Source: Brachyspira sp949287565 (GTDB lineage Bacteria > Spirochaetota > Brachyspiria > Brachyspirales > Brachyspiraceae). Taken from it: DNA of 31,227 bases. Below are positions 17,301 to 25,287 of this stretch, one piece after another. The stretch is taken from NCBI RefSeq assembly GCF_036997615.1, contig NZ_JAWLQA010000037.1, one strand, 5' to 3'. How positions within the stretch are numbered: the first letter of the stretch is position 1; each line of letters starts with the position of its first letter. The notes beneath the pieces are model-generated. The model searched no databases, was not told the DNA's origin, and worked only from the letters and a program-made list of their open reading frames with translations. The position numbers and the translations under genes were made by a program.

Positions 17301-18659
17301 TTATTTTAAATAATCTAAATATGGTTTTTGAGAATCTATCATTCTATCAACCATCTCTTCAATATTTTTACATACATTAACAACAGGGTTAGCAAGTATA
17401 GCCTGTATAGCATACTCTTTTTTATGGTGTATAGCAGCCTCAGCAGTTAAATCATATACGCTTACATAATTTCTTAAAAGTGATAAATAACCTTTAGGAA
17501 CATTATTTAATTTTACCCCTTTAACTCCGTCTTTGCTTATTTCAGCAGGAACTTCAACTGCTATCCAGCTAGGTAAATCTTCTATTAATCCATCATTCAA
17601 AATATTAACAGCCTCTTCTACATAGCTTTCATTTGTAACTATACCGTTTATTATGCTTGAAGCTCTTTCTTTTACTCTTAATTCTATTTTAGGCTCTGCT
17701 TTAGAAAGTACAGTTCTATATAATTCATAGAAATCTAATATTCCTCTATGATCAACAACGTCCCAAGCCCAGCCTATATATTCACCGAAATGGCTGTCAA
17801 CTGTTATAGGTAATAATTTATATTTTTCTAATATTACTTTTAATAATCTTCTGTCAGCCCATATAAATTCACCTTTTAATTTTTCTTCTATAGAGTGATC
17901 AAAACTTTCTGTTTTTGAAAATGCATTATTTGCTTTAGCGTATTTTAATAAATCACTATAACCTACTTCATGCTCAAAATAACCATGTGCATTTTTTAAT
18001 ACATCAGGATATAAATCCTTTCCTGTTTTTTTATCTTTAATTTCTAATAAGCAGCTGAAATGATTAAGTCCTCCTGCTTTAATATCAAATGACTCATAAT
18101 TCATTCTTAAAATTTTTGGAAGCCATTTATGAAGCCAGCCTATCTCATGGCACATACCAATAAATTTAGCATTAGGATAAACTCTTTTTACAGCAGTACA
18201 TATAGCAGTCATGGGATTTGAGAAATTGAATATATAAGCATTAGGACATATATCCATAGCATCTTTTACTATATCTAAAATAGGCGGAATGATTCTTAAA
18301 GAGTGAAATACTCCTCCAGGTCCTCCATTTTCTCCGTAAACCTGATGAATACCATACTGCATAGGTATTTTCCAATCTTCATCCCATAATTGAAATCTAT
18401 CTCCAACCTCTATTGAACTTATAATAAACTCAGCATTTTTGAAAGCCTCTTTCCTATCTGTAGTGGCATCAACAGTAAAATTTAATTTATTAGCCTCAAT
18501 AAACTCTTTAACATAATCATATACTTTTTTTAAAGCATTAGGGTTAATATCAAGTAAAGTTATATGAGAACCATCTAATGACTTAGTAGAGAAAATATCT
18601 CCAAGCATATCACATCCGAATTGTGCACTTCCTGCACCTACCAAAACAAATTTAATCAT
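17301..18659 (-). CDS. Glycoside hydrolase family 4, alpha-glucosidase/alpha-galactosidase type
   Basis: A 452-residue GH4 enzyme, first gene of the operon. The NAD motif is 'GAGSAQFG' (8-15), 'FNFSNPMTAICTA' follows, and the metal-site segment is 'GMCHEIGW' with C170. The CHEI form groups with the alpha-galactosidase/alpha-glucosidase branch (MelA, AglA, LplD) rather than with the 6-phospho enzymes (CDMP). It may therefore act on unphosphorylated alpha-glycosides, complementing the CDMP enzyme at the end of the operon. Exact sugar specificity is not visible. An AAAGGAG ribosome site precedes the ATG. Confidence 0.85.
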   Translation of the reverse strand: MIKFVLVGAGSAQFGCDMLGDIFSTKSLDGSHITLLDINPNALKKVYDYVKEFIEANKLNFTVDATTDRKEAFKNAEFIISSIEVGDRFQLWDEDWKIPMQYGIHQVYGENGGPGGVFHSLRIIPPILDIVKDAMDICPNAYIFNFSNPMTAICTAVKRVYPNAKFIGMCHEIGWLHKWLPKILRMNYESFDIKAGGLNHFSCLLEIKDKKTGKDLYPDVLKNAHGYFEHEVGYSDLLKYAKANNAFSKTESFDHSIEEKLKGEFIWADRRLLKVILEKYKLLPITVDSHFGEYIGWAWDVVDHRGILDFYELYRTVLSKAEPKIELRVKERASSIINGIVTNESYVEEAVNILNDGLIEDLPSWIAVEVPAEISKDGVKGVKLNNVPKGYLSLLRNYVSVYDLTAEAAIHHKKEYAIQAILANPVVNVCKNIEEMVDRMIDSQKPYLDYLK

Positions 18660-18687
18660 TTCAATCTCCTTTTATTATTTAAATCCT

Positions 18688-18706
18688 GAATATTAAATAA
18701 ATATTC
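18688..18706. promoter_or_regulatory. Palindrome in the leader of the GH4 operon
   Basis: GAATATT-AAATA-AATATTC between the predicted transcript start and the GH4 start codon. It could be an operator, but A/T-only palindromes are common in this genome. Confidence 0.25.
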
Positions 18707-18728
18707 AAGATATCAAATATATATAACT

Positions 18729-18756
18729 ATTATATACAAATAATATATAATGTCAA
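18729..18756 (-). promoter_or_regulatory. Predicted promoter of the alpha-glucoside operon
   Basis: On the minus strand TTGACA (18756-18751), 16 nt, TATAAT (18734-18729). The two operator-like direct repeats lie immediately upstream of the -35 box. Confidence 0.65.
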
Positions 18757-18763
18757 TAAAATG

Positions 18764-18807
18764 ATACTAAAATATCATTTTTTTTAATACTAAAATATCA
18801 TTTTTTA
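18764..18807. promoter_or_regulatory. Tandem operator-like repeats
   Basis: A ~20-bp unit is repeated at 18764 and 18787 (23-bp period). Each contains the 9-mer AATATCATT (18771-18779 and 18794-18802). The first unit is also part of an inverted repeat, ATGATA (18761-18766) with TATCAT (18773-18778). The same 9-mer occurs in the palindrome over the regulator's promoter. Confidence 0.5.
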
Positions 18808-18887
18808 GTTAAACTATATATTTTCCATATAAAATATACCATAATATTAATATTAATTAGTATTTTTATTAATATTTATTATATTTT

Positions 18888-18907
18888 AATATCATTATTA
18901 TGATATT
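18888..18907. promoter_or_regulatory. 20-bp perfect palindrome at the regulator promoter
   Basis: AATATCAT-TATT-ATGATATT. It overlaps the first bases of the predicted -35 box (18906) of the LacI-family gene, a classic position for autorepression. Confidence 0.55.
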
Positions 18908-18934
18908 GTTTATTATAAAAAAATGTAATATAAT
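18906..18934 (+). promoter_or_regulatory. Predicted promoter of the LacI-family gene
   Basis: TTGTTT (18906-18911), 17 nt, TATAAT (18929-18934), about 28 nt before the start codon. Confidence 0.55.
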
Positions 18935-18961
18935 ATAAAAAATCATTATAGGACTGATTCA

Positions 18962-19936
18962 ATGGTACAAAAAGAGAAAGTTGAGAATATTGCTAAGATT
19001 TTGAATATTGCAGAAACAACAGTGAAAAGATTTTTTTATTCTCCTGAAAAACTGCATAGTGATACTTTTAGAGAGATAATGTCAGTTTTAGCTGAATACT
19101 ATCCTGAAGATTTAAGATCAATAGTAAAATCAGACTATAGGGATATACTATTCATATTAAGAGATCATAATTTAATGGTAGCTTCTGATATAATTAAATA
19201 TCTTCAGAAAATAACTTTAAAATATAATATTTCAATAAGACTATATGAAAATAGTGAAAATATACCTTTGAATATACTTATTAATAAAAACAAAAAGAAA
19301 TGGAGCGATATTAGAGGCATTATAAGTTTATCAACTGAGACCGAAGAAATTACAAATGACTTTTTAATTCCTACAGTATTTTTAAATATGCCCCAGCAGG
19401 AATACGGATTAAATATAGATGTTAATGATTATTTAGGCGGTAAATTAGCTATAGAACATTTATACGAAAATAATTGGAGAAATCCTGCCTTTGTTGGACA
19501 TTATGAATTAAGCGGCGATATAATAGAAAGATACGAAGGAGTAAAAACTGCATGCGAAAATCTTAATATAGATTGCAAACTATTTAACACATATAATTTT
19601 TCTATGGAAGAATCATACAATACAACAAAGAAAATTTTACAGGATAAAACAATAGATTCTATTTTTTATTTTTGCGATCAAATGGCTATAGGAGGAATTA
19701 AAGCTATAAATGAATATGGATATGAAATGGGAAAAGATATAGGTGTAATAGGATTTGATAATTTAGAGATATCCGAATTTTTAGGATTAAGCTCTATGGA
19801 TCAGAAATTGTATGAAAAAATTCTATACTCTATAGAATATATTTTATTCGGAAACGGAAAACCTTTTACAGAGAAATCTCCTTTAATAAGTTATACTCCT
19901 GAGGTAGTAGCAAGAAAAAGCTCTTTAAAGAAATAA
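18962..19936 (+). CDS. LacI-family transcriptional regulator
   Basis: A 324-residue regulator, the likely controller of the divergent alpha-glucoside operon. Residues ~5-50 form the DNA-binding part ('VENIAKILNIAETTVKRFFYSPEKL'); it is recognisable as a helix-turn-helix but lacks the usual 'A..aGVS..TVSr.ln' wording and the standard hinge. Residues ~60-320 are the sugar-binding periplasmic-type domain, with 'VNDYLGGKLAIEHLYE', 'RYEGVKTA', 'FYFCDQMAIGGIKAINEYG' and 'IGVIGFDNLEISEFLG', all typical LacI/GalR segments. An AGGAC site precedes the ATG. The effector is presumably an alpha-glucoside or its phosphate (inference from neighbours). Confidence 0.85.
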   Translation: MVQKEKVENIAKILNIAETTVKRFFYSPEKLHSDTFREIMSVLAEYYPEDLRSIVKSDYRDILFILRDHNLMVASDIIKYLQKITLKYNISIRLYENSENIPLNILINKNKKKWSDIRGIISLSTETEEITNDFLIPTVFLNMPQQEYGLNIDVNDYLGGKLAIEHLYENNWRNPAFVGHYELSGDIIERYEGVKTACENLNIDCKLFNTYNFSMEESYNTTKKILQDKTIDSIFYFCDQMAIGGIKAINEYGYEMGKDIGVIGFDNLEISEFLGLSSMDQKLYEKILYSIEYILFGNGKPFTEKSPLISYTPEVVARKSSLKK

Positions 19937-19959
19937 AATAAGAAGATAAAATATTATTA

Positions 19960-20625
19960 CTAAAATAAATCCTTAATAATATTAGGATATTTAATATCAT
20001 TTATTTTTGATATTCCTGCATTATTATCAAATTCTGTTATATGCACTTTTATAGGATCTATTTGACTTGTAATATATTTTATAACATTAGATGAAACAAA
20101 TACATCTTTTTTTACATTAATAATTATAAAAGGTATTTTAAATCCTCTAGTATGAAATAATTCCACCTGCTCTAAAGATGAATGTATAACATTATAATCA
20201 TATTCTACAATAGGTATTATATGAATTTCATTTTCTTTTTCTATATCAAGCATCAAATCCATAAAATTATAATTTTCTTTTATAGGCGAATATAAAGATA
20301 ATGATTCAAACACCATATAATCATAAATATTATTATTTTCATCTATAAGATCAGTAATATCTCTTTCATCTATTTTTGCATTAATACTGTGAAGAGGAGA
20401 TATATTTCCATTGGTAGCATAGGAAACAAATATTTCTGAAGCCTTTAAAGAAGTTGTATTTTTTATATATTCAGGATCGAATAATTTATTATCTCGTACT
20501 TCCATTACAAAAGGTTTATAATAGCATACACTTTTATCCAACATCTTCAATGATGATACTATATGAGAAGAAATATAAGTTTTACCAACATGACTCTTAT
20601 CAGATATAACACAAAACAGCTTCAT
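19960..20625 (-). CDS. BioD-like (dethiobiotin synthetase-type) ATPase
   Basis: A 221-residue P-loop protein resembling BioD/AAA_26. The Walker A region is 'SDKSHVGKTYIS' (8-19), which keeps VGKT but replaces the usual leading GT. 'YYKPF' matches the BioD 'KPvqsG' site only partly, and 'MVFESLSLYSPI' corresponds to 'VEGAGGLlsPi'. The family closes the ureido ring of dethiobiotin using ATP and CO2. Because key glycines are lost and no other biotin genes are nearby, biotin synthesis is doubtful. It follows the GH57 gene by 17 nt and is probably co-transcribed with it. Confidence 0.6.
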   Translation of the reverse strand: MKLFCVISDKSHVGKTYISSHIVSSLKMLDKSVCYYKPFVMEVRDNKLFDPEYIKNTTSLKASEIFVSYATNGNISPLHSINAKIDERDITDLIDENNNIYDYMVFESLSLYSPIKENYNFMDLMLDIEKENEIHIIPIVEYDYNVIHSSLEQVELFHTRGFKIPFIIINVKKDVFVSSNVIKYITSQIDPIKVHITEFDNNAGISKINDIKYPNIIKDLF

Positions 20626-20642
20626 TTACACTACCTTTAAAA

Positions 20643-22763
20643 TTAAATATATTTAACATCTAATTTTACTTTATATTTAACTTTTTCTCCGGCTTTTAAT
20701 GATATATTCTTGCAGCATACTATAGTAGAATTTTGATAATTCATCTCTAGTTTATCAACAGCATCAGATATAGTGAAGTTAGGCATATATAAGAATACTG
20801 TTTCTTCGCTTGCTTCCATTAATACATTTATTTTTATATATGATTCATCAGCCATACCAAACACTGTGCCTTTGTATTCTCCGCTATCAGACAAATTATT
20901 AGAAACTTTTTCATTGCCTCCTATATAGTATCTGTCTGGTTCCTGTCCTGCAAGCAATGTTATATTATTTTCTAAAGCATATACAAATTCTATATCTTCA
21001 TTAGATTTATTTTCTATGATAGATTCAACAGAAAATTTTCCATCATTATTTACAATATATCTTTTTACCAAATGTATATCTTTGCCATTAACCTTTGAAG
21101 TTTTTTCAAAAGATACAGTAGCATAATCTTTATTGATAAGATTTTCCAAAACATCATAATGAAGATTATAAAAATATGCATTTTCTTCATATTTTACTAA
21201 TTGGAATTCTTCAGCAGTTGGCATTTTATTTAGGAAGTGGTCAACTCCGAATACTTTCTCATTTTTATCGAATACCAAATATTTAGCAATCTTTTCATCA
21301 ACTTTTTTTGCTATTTCATGTATTGATACATGCTCATCATTATTTTGATCATTATTAGAATTTCTTACAGCAGCTATATGATAAGCCTCTTCCCTTCTTC
21401 TAAGACAGTCTATTAAATTGATATGATTTCCTTTTTTCAAATCCCATTCTATTAAAGATCCGCTTAAAGTATGGAAAACTAATCCGGCATTCTCACATGA
21501 AATCATAATCTCCTCTCTGCCGTCCATATCAAAATCCAAGCTATGACTTAAAAAATATTTTCTTCCATAAACTTTCTCTAAAGATATACAAGTAGCCTTA
21601 ATTAAATTAGCATAAGTGGCATGTCTTAAATTATTTAAATAAAGTCCACCGAATGTACCATGCCAATAAGGACAATTACACTGCCCCTTTAATAAATAGC
21701 TTAAAGCCTCTTCTTTTTCTTTATAATTAGACTCTGTAATCTCCCCTATTATATTAGAAGTAAATATCATTCTTTTATTCATTCTATTGCTTTCAGAATA
21801 CTTACTAAAATAATTTCTCCAGAAACCGCCTCTCATAAATCTGCTTACAATCTCATTATCTTCAGATTTCTTTAATTCTTCCTGTTTTGAATGGAATTCA
21901 TCCTGTACTTTAGCAGGTAAAACCCAAGTAAGCATTTCTTCATAAGAACCTGTAGGTATATAAATTCTTGATATAGGAGGATGTTTCTCCATATATTCAC
22001 TGTATGTAGTAGTGATAATTGTATCTTTCTCTTTTGTAAGGGCATCAAAAAACTTTTCAAGCCATTTATCTTCATATACCCATTTTTGAGTACCAGGCCA
22101 ATCTCCGTACTTTTCTCCGTCATCATGAAGAACTACAACTCTGTCGCCTTCTTCAGTAGCTATTGATTTTAAATATTCAATAGACTTTTCAACATCTCTA
22201 AACGGTATTAAATAACGAAGTTCCTGAGATATTGGGAATATATTTAATTTATAATTCTCATTATCAGTTATAAAGTAACCAAACATATTTTTAGTATCTA
22301 TTCCTGTAGTTAAAAACTGAGAATCATCAAGCATTATATATTTGATGCCATTCATAGCTAAATTCTTAACTAATGTAGGCTCCCAAACTCTCTCAGCAAT
22401 CCAAGCACCTTGAGGAGTAATATTAAAATTCCTTTCTATATATTCATTTAATTTTTTTATCTGTATATCTTTATCTTTATCCGGTATTGAAGGCATTATA
22501 GGTTCATAAAAACCGCCGCTTTGCATTTCTATTCTCTTTTCTTCTGCAAGTTTTTTCAAAGCCTGAATATGTTCTGGGTGATTCTTTTCAAGCCATTCTA
22601 ATAAACAGCCTGTATAGTGAAAATTAAATTTTATGTCTTTATACTTTTCTAATATATCTAAAAAAGGCTTATAAGCATTTTTATATGTATTTTCAAATAC
22701 AAAGTCAAAATTGCCAACCGGCTGATGATTATGGTTACCCAATATTAAATTAATAGTTTTCAT
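20643..22763 (-). CDS. GH57 4-alpha-glucanotransferase / alpha-amylase
   Basis: A 706-residue GH57 enzyme acting on alpha-1,4-glucans. The conserved regions are clear: HNHQP (11-15), 'GAWIAERVWEP' with the nucleophile Glu at residue 124, and 'LHDDGEKYGDW' with the acid/base Asp at 214 or 215. The C-terminal half (~320-706) matches the beta-sandwich domains (DUF1925/DUF1926) found in 4-alpha-glucanotransferases of the Thermococcus type. It has no signal peptide, so it works in the cytoplasm, on glycogen or maltodextrin. Transferase versus hydrolase activity cannot be told by eye. The ribosome site is weak (AGGG). It is divergent from glmS. Confidence 0.88.
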   Translation of the reverse strand: MKTINLILGNHNHQPVGNFDFVFENTYKNAYKPFLDILEKYKDIKFNFHYTGCLLEWLEKNHPEHIQALKKLAEEKRIEMQSGGFYEPIMPSIPDKDKDIQIKKLNEYIERNFNITPQGAWIAERVWEPTLVKNLAMNGIKYIMLDDSQFLTTGIDTKNMFGYFITDNENYKLNIFPISQELRYLIPFRDVEKSIEYLKSIATEEGDRVVVLHDDGEKYGDWPGTQKWVYEDKWLEKFFDALTKEKDTIITTTYSEYMEKHPPISRIYIPTGSYEEMLTWVLPAKVQDEFHSKQEELKKSEDNEIVSRFMRGGFWRNYFSKYSESNRMNKRMIFTSNIIGEITESNYKEKEEALSYLLKGQCNCPYWHGTFGGLYLNNLRHATYANLIKATCISLEKVYGRKYFLSHSLDFDMDGREEIMISCENAGLVFHTLSGSLIEWDLKKGNHINLIDCLRRREEAYHIAAVRNSNNDQNNDEHVSIHEIAKKVDEKIAKYLVFDKNEKVFGVDHFLNKMPTAEEFQLVKYEENAYFYNLHYDVLENLINKDYATVSFEKTSKVNGKDIHLVKRYIVNNDGKFSVESIIENKSNEDIEFVYALENNITLLAGQEPDRYYIGGNEKVSNNLSDSGEYKGTVFGMADESYIKINVLMEASEETVFLYMPNFTISDAVDKLEMNYQNSTIVCCKNISLKAGEKVKYKVKLDVKYI

Positions 22764-22926
22764 GATAATGCCCTGTTTTATTGAAATTTATTACTTATAA
22801 TTTCGTAATAATAGAAAAATTAATTAACATAATTCTATAATAAATAAGCCTTTTTGTAAAGCATCTTTTTTATAGTATTACTTCAGACAGTATTGACTTT
22901 TTGCTTTTTTTATTTATCATATTCGA

Positions 22927-22970
22927 TTATCAAAAAAAGTGATTTTTTAAAAATGATATTTTTTTGATAA
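22927..22970. promoter_or_regulatory. 12-bp inverted repeat upstream of glmS
   Basis: TTATCAAAAAAA (22927-22938) is the exact reverse complement of TTTTTTTGATAA (22959-22970), with a 20-nt loop that contains AATGATATT (22952-22960). It ends 10 nt before the glmS ribosome site. It may be a leader hairpin, or an operator; the role is unknown. Confidence 0.35.
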
Positions 22971-22996
22971 AATCTTATTTAAGGAGTTTTTTAATT

Positions 22997-24826
22997 ATGT
23001 GCGGGATTGTTGGATATATAGGGTATAATAATAAAGCATCAGATATATTAATGCATGGACTCTCTTCATTAGAATACAGAGGATATGATTCTGCTGGTAT
23101 TTCTATAGCAGATTCTAATAATAATATTATTACTTTCAAAGCCGAAGGAAAACTTGAAAATTTAAAAAACATATTAAAAAATGAAAAAAACATAGAGTCA
23201 AATATAGGCATAGGGCATACAAGATGGGCAACACATGGAGCTCCTTCCGATATTAATGCTCACCCTCATTTTACTGAAAGGCTTACATTAGTACATAACG
23301 GAATAATAGAAAATTATAAAGATATAAAAAATGATTTAATAAAAAAAGGATATAAATTCTTATCAGAAACGGATACTGAAGCGGCAGCTAATTTAATAGA
23401 TTCATTATATGAAGGTGATCCTTTAACTGCTATAAAAAAGGCTTTGGATATTATAGAAGGCTCTTATGCATTCGCTATAATTTTTAAAGATGATATTAAT
23501 AAATTATATGCCGTTAGAAAATCTGCTCCTTTGATAGCTGCTTTAGGTGAAAATGAAAATTTCTTAGCTTCAGATATACCCGCAATATTAAAATATACAA
23601 ATAAATATATTTTGATAGATGACGGAGATATAGCTGTTTTAGAAAAAAATAAAATAACTATATATGATGAAAACTTAAAAGAAAAAGATTATGAAGTACT
23701 TGAGGCAAATTGGACTGTAGAACAAGCTGAAAAATGCGGATATGAACATTTTATGCTTAAAGAGATTAATGAACAGCCTAAAGCTCTTCTTGATACAATA
23801 GAACCTAGAATAGTACATGGTATTCCAGATTTTAAAAGAGACGGAATCGAAGATGAAAGTTTTTGGACATTCTTTGATAGGGTTTATATAATAGGATGCG
23901 GTACAGCTATGCATGCTGCTATGATAGGAAAAAGACTTATAGAAGATAATTGCAGAATACCAGTAGAATGCGAAATAGCTTCTGAGTTCAGATATAAAAA
24001 TCCTATACTCACAGAAAAAACTCTTTCAATATTCATATCACAATCCGGAGAAACTGCTGATACTTTAGCTGCTTTAAATTTAGTTAAAGAAAAAGGGTAC
24101 AAAACTTTAGCTATAGTAAATGTTAATAGTTCTTCTATAGCTAGAAATGCAGATTATGTTATATATACTTATGCAGGCCCTGAAATATCTGTGGCTTCTA
24201 CAAAGGCTTATTCTGTACAGATGGCTATAATGTATTTAATAACTTTTAAAATAATATTGGCAAGAAAAATCAAAGATAATGATTATATAAAAATACTTAT
24301 AAAAAATTTACTTAATACAATAGATTCTGTAAATAAAGTTCTCACTATGAATGATGAAATAAAATCACTATGCTATGATTATAAAGAAGCTAACAGCATA
24401 TTCTTTATAGGAAGAGATTTAGATTATTATCAGGTAATGGAAGGAGCTTTAAAAATGAAAGAGATAAGCTATATTCATTGCGAGGCTTATGCAGGAGGAG
24501 AACTCAAACATGGTGCCATATCCCTTATCACAGATAATACTCCTGTAGTGGCATTGGCTATACAAGAAAAAATACTTAGCAAAATGATAAGCAATACAAA
24601 AGAGGTAATATCAAGGGGTGCTAATGTTTTACTTTTTGTAAAGGAAGGTATTGATATAGATAAAGATTCATATAAAAAAATAGTATATCTTCCTAAAGTT
24701 GAGGATATGTTTATGCCTATAGTTTCCATTGTGGCATTACAATTATTAGCTTATCATACATCTGTAATTAGAGGATGCAATGTTGATAAGCCTAGAAATT
24801 TGGCAAAAAGTGTTACAGTTGAATAA
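22997..24826 (+). CDS. glmS: Glutamine-fructose-6-phosphate aminotransferase
   Basis: A 609-residue enzyme that makes glucosamine-6-phosphate from fructose-6-phosphate and glutamine, the first step to UDP-GlcNAc. I placed the start at the ATG at 22997, 11 codons inside the longest frame, because the N-terminal nucleophile Cys must follow the initiator Met ('MCGIVGYIG') and AAGGAG (22981-22986) fits. The amidotransferase domain (1-240) has 'HTRWATHG' and 'HNGIIEN'. Two SIS domains follow, with 'SQSGETADT' and 'STKAYSVQ', and the C-terminus 'NVDKPRNLAKSVTVE' is canonical. The length equals that of E. coli GlmS. No glmS ribozyme can be seen in the short upstream region. Confidence 0.97.
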   Translation: MCGIVGYIGYNNKASDILMHGLSSLEYRGYDSAGISIADSNNNIITFKAEGKLENLKNILKNEKNIESNIGIGHTRWATHGAPSDINAHPHFTERLTLVHNGIIENYKDIKNDLIKKGYKFLSETDTEAAANLIDSLYEGDPLTAIKKALDIIEGSYAFAIIFKDDINKLYAVRKSAPLIAALGENENFLASDIPAILKYTNKYILIDDGDIAVLEKNKITIYDENLKEKDYEVLEANWTVEQAEKCGYEHFMLKEINEQPKALLDTIEPRIVHGIPDFKRDGIEDESFWTFFDRVYIIGCGTAMHAAMIGKRLIEDNCRIPVECEIASEFRYKNPILTEKTLSIFISQSGETADTLAALNLVKEKGYKTLAIVNVNSSSIARNADYVIYTYAGPEISVASTKAYSVQMAIMYLITFKIILARKIKDNDYIKILIKNLLNTIDSVNKVLTMNDEIKSLCYDYKEANSIFFIGRDLDYYQVMEGALKMKEISYIHCEAYAGGELKHGAISLITDNTPVVALAIQEKILSKMISNTKEVISRGANVLLFVKEGIDIDKDSYKKIVYLPKVEDMFMPIVSIVALQLLAYHTSVIRGCNVDKPRNLAKSVTVE

Positions 24827-24828
24827 AT

Positions 24829-24860
24829 AATACAAAAATTAAAAATCTTGTATTTTATTA
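24829..24860 (+). terminator. Weak terminator after glmS
   Basis: AATACAA (24829-24835) pairs with TTGTATT (24847-24853), followed by TTATTAAAT. The stem is short and A/T-rich. Confidence 0.4.
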
Positions 24861-24930
24861 AATAAACTTGTTTAAAAACTAAATTAATAGATATTTACAC
24901 TGTTTAATTTTTTAGTGTTTTAAATTTATA

Positions 24931-25030
24931 GTTGGGGCTTTGCCCCCCGCTGTGCGTGCCTTCGGCAACCCCAGTTCTTTTACCGAGTAGGTACCTTTCG
25001 GTATTGGTATAAAAGAACCAAAAGAACTGC
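24931..25030. repeat. GC-rich palindromic repeat-like block D
   Basis: A ~100-bp GC-rich island in a 461-bp gene-free stretch (24827-25287). It contains the hairpin GGGGC-TTT-GCCCC near 24934-24946 and a second structure in which GTTCTTTTA (24974-24982) pairs with TAAAAGAAC, enclosing CCGA...CGG. AAAAGAAC is immediately repeated in direct orientation. Base composition differs sharply from both flanks. The remainder of the gap is AT-rich with nothing I can name, except TATAC...TTTTGTCAAG at 25100-25120, which echoes the ends of repeats A-C. Confidence 0.5.
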
Positions 25031-25287
25031 ATTTTTATATACTAAAATAATTAATTATACAACATATCAACATTATTTTATAACTAAAATTTTATTAAAA
25101 ATTATACAACTAATTTTGTCAAGTACTTTTGAAACAAGTCTAATATTTATTTCAGCTTATTTATATTTTATTAAAATACAGGATTTTTTATTTAACTAAA
25201 TAAATAATTATTATAATTGTATTTTTTTATTAATTGATTTATTATTAACATAATTATTAGAATATTAAAACTTATAAGGAAAATATT

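Noticed and set aside
22900..22996. A glmS ribozyme upstream of glmS
   Set aside because: The region is short and almost purely A/T; none of the ribozyme's GC-rich core helices can be found.
24580..24826. Open frames on the minus strand within glmS and other long genes
   Set aside because: They lie opposite well-conserved coding sequence and lack ribosome sites or recognisable domains.
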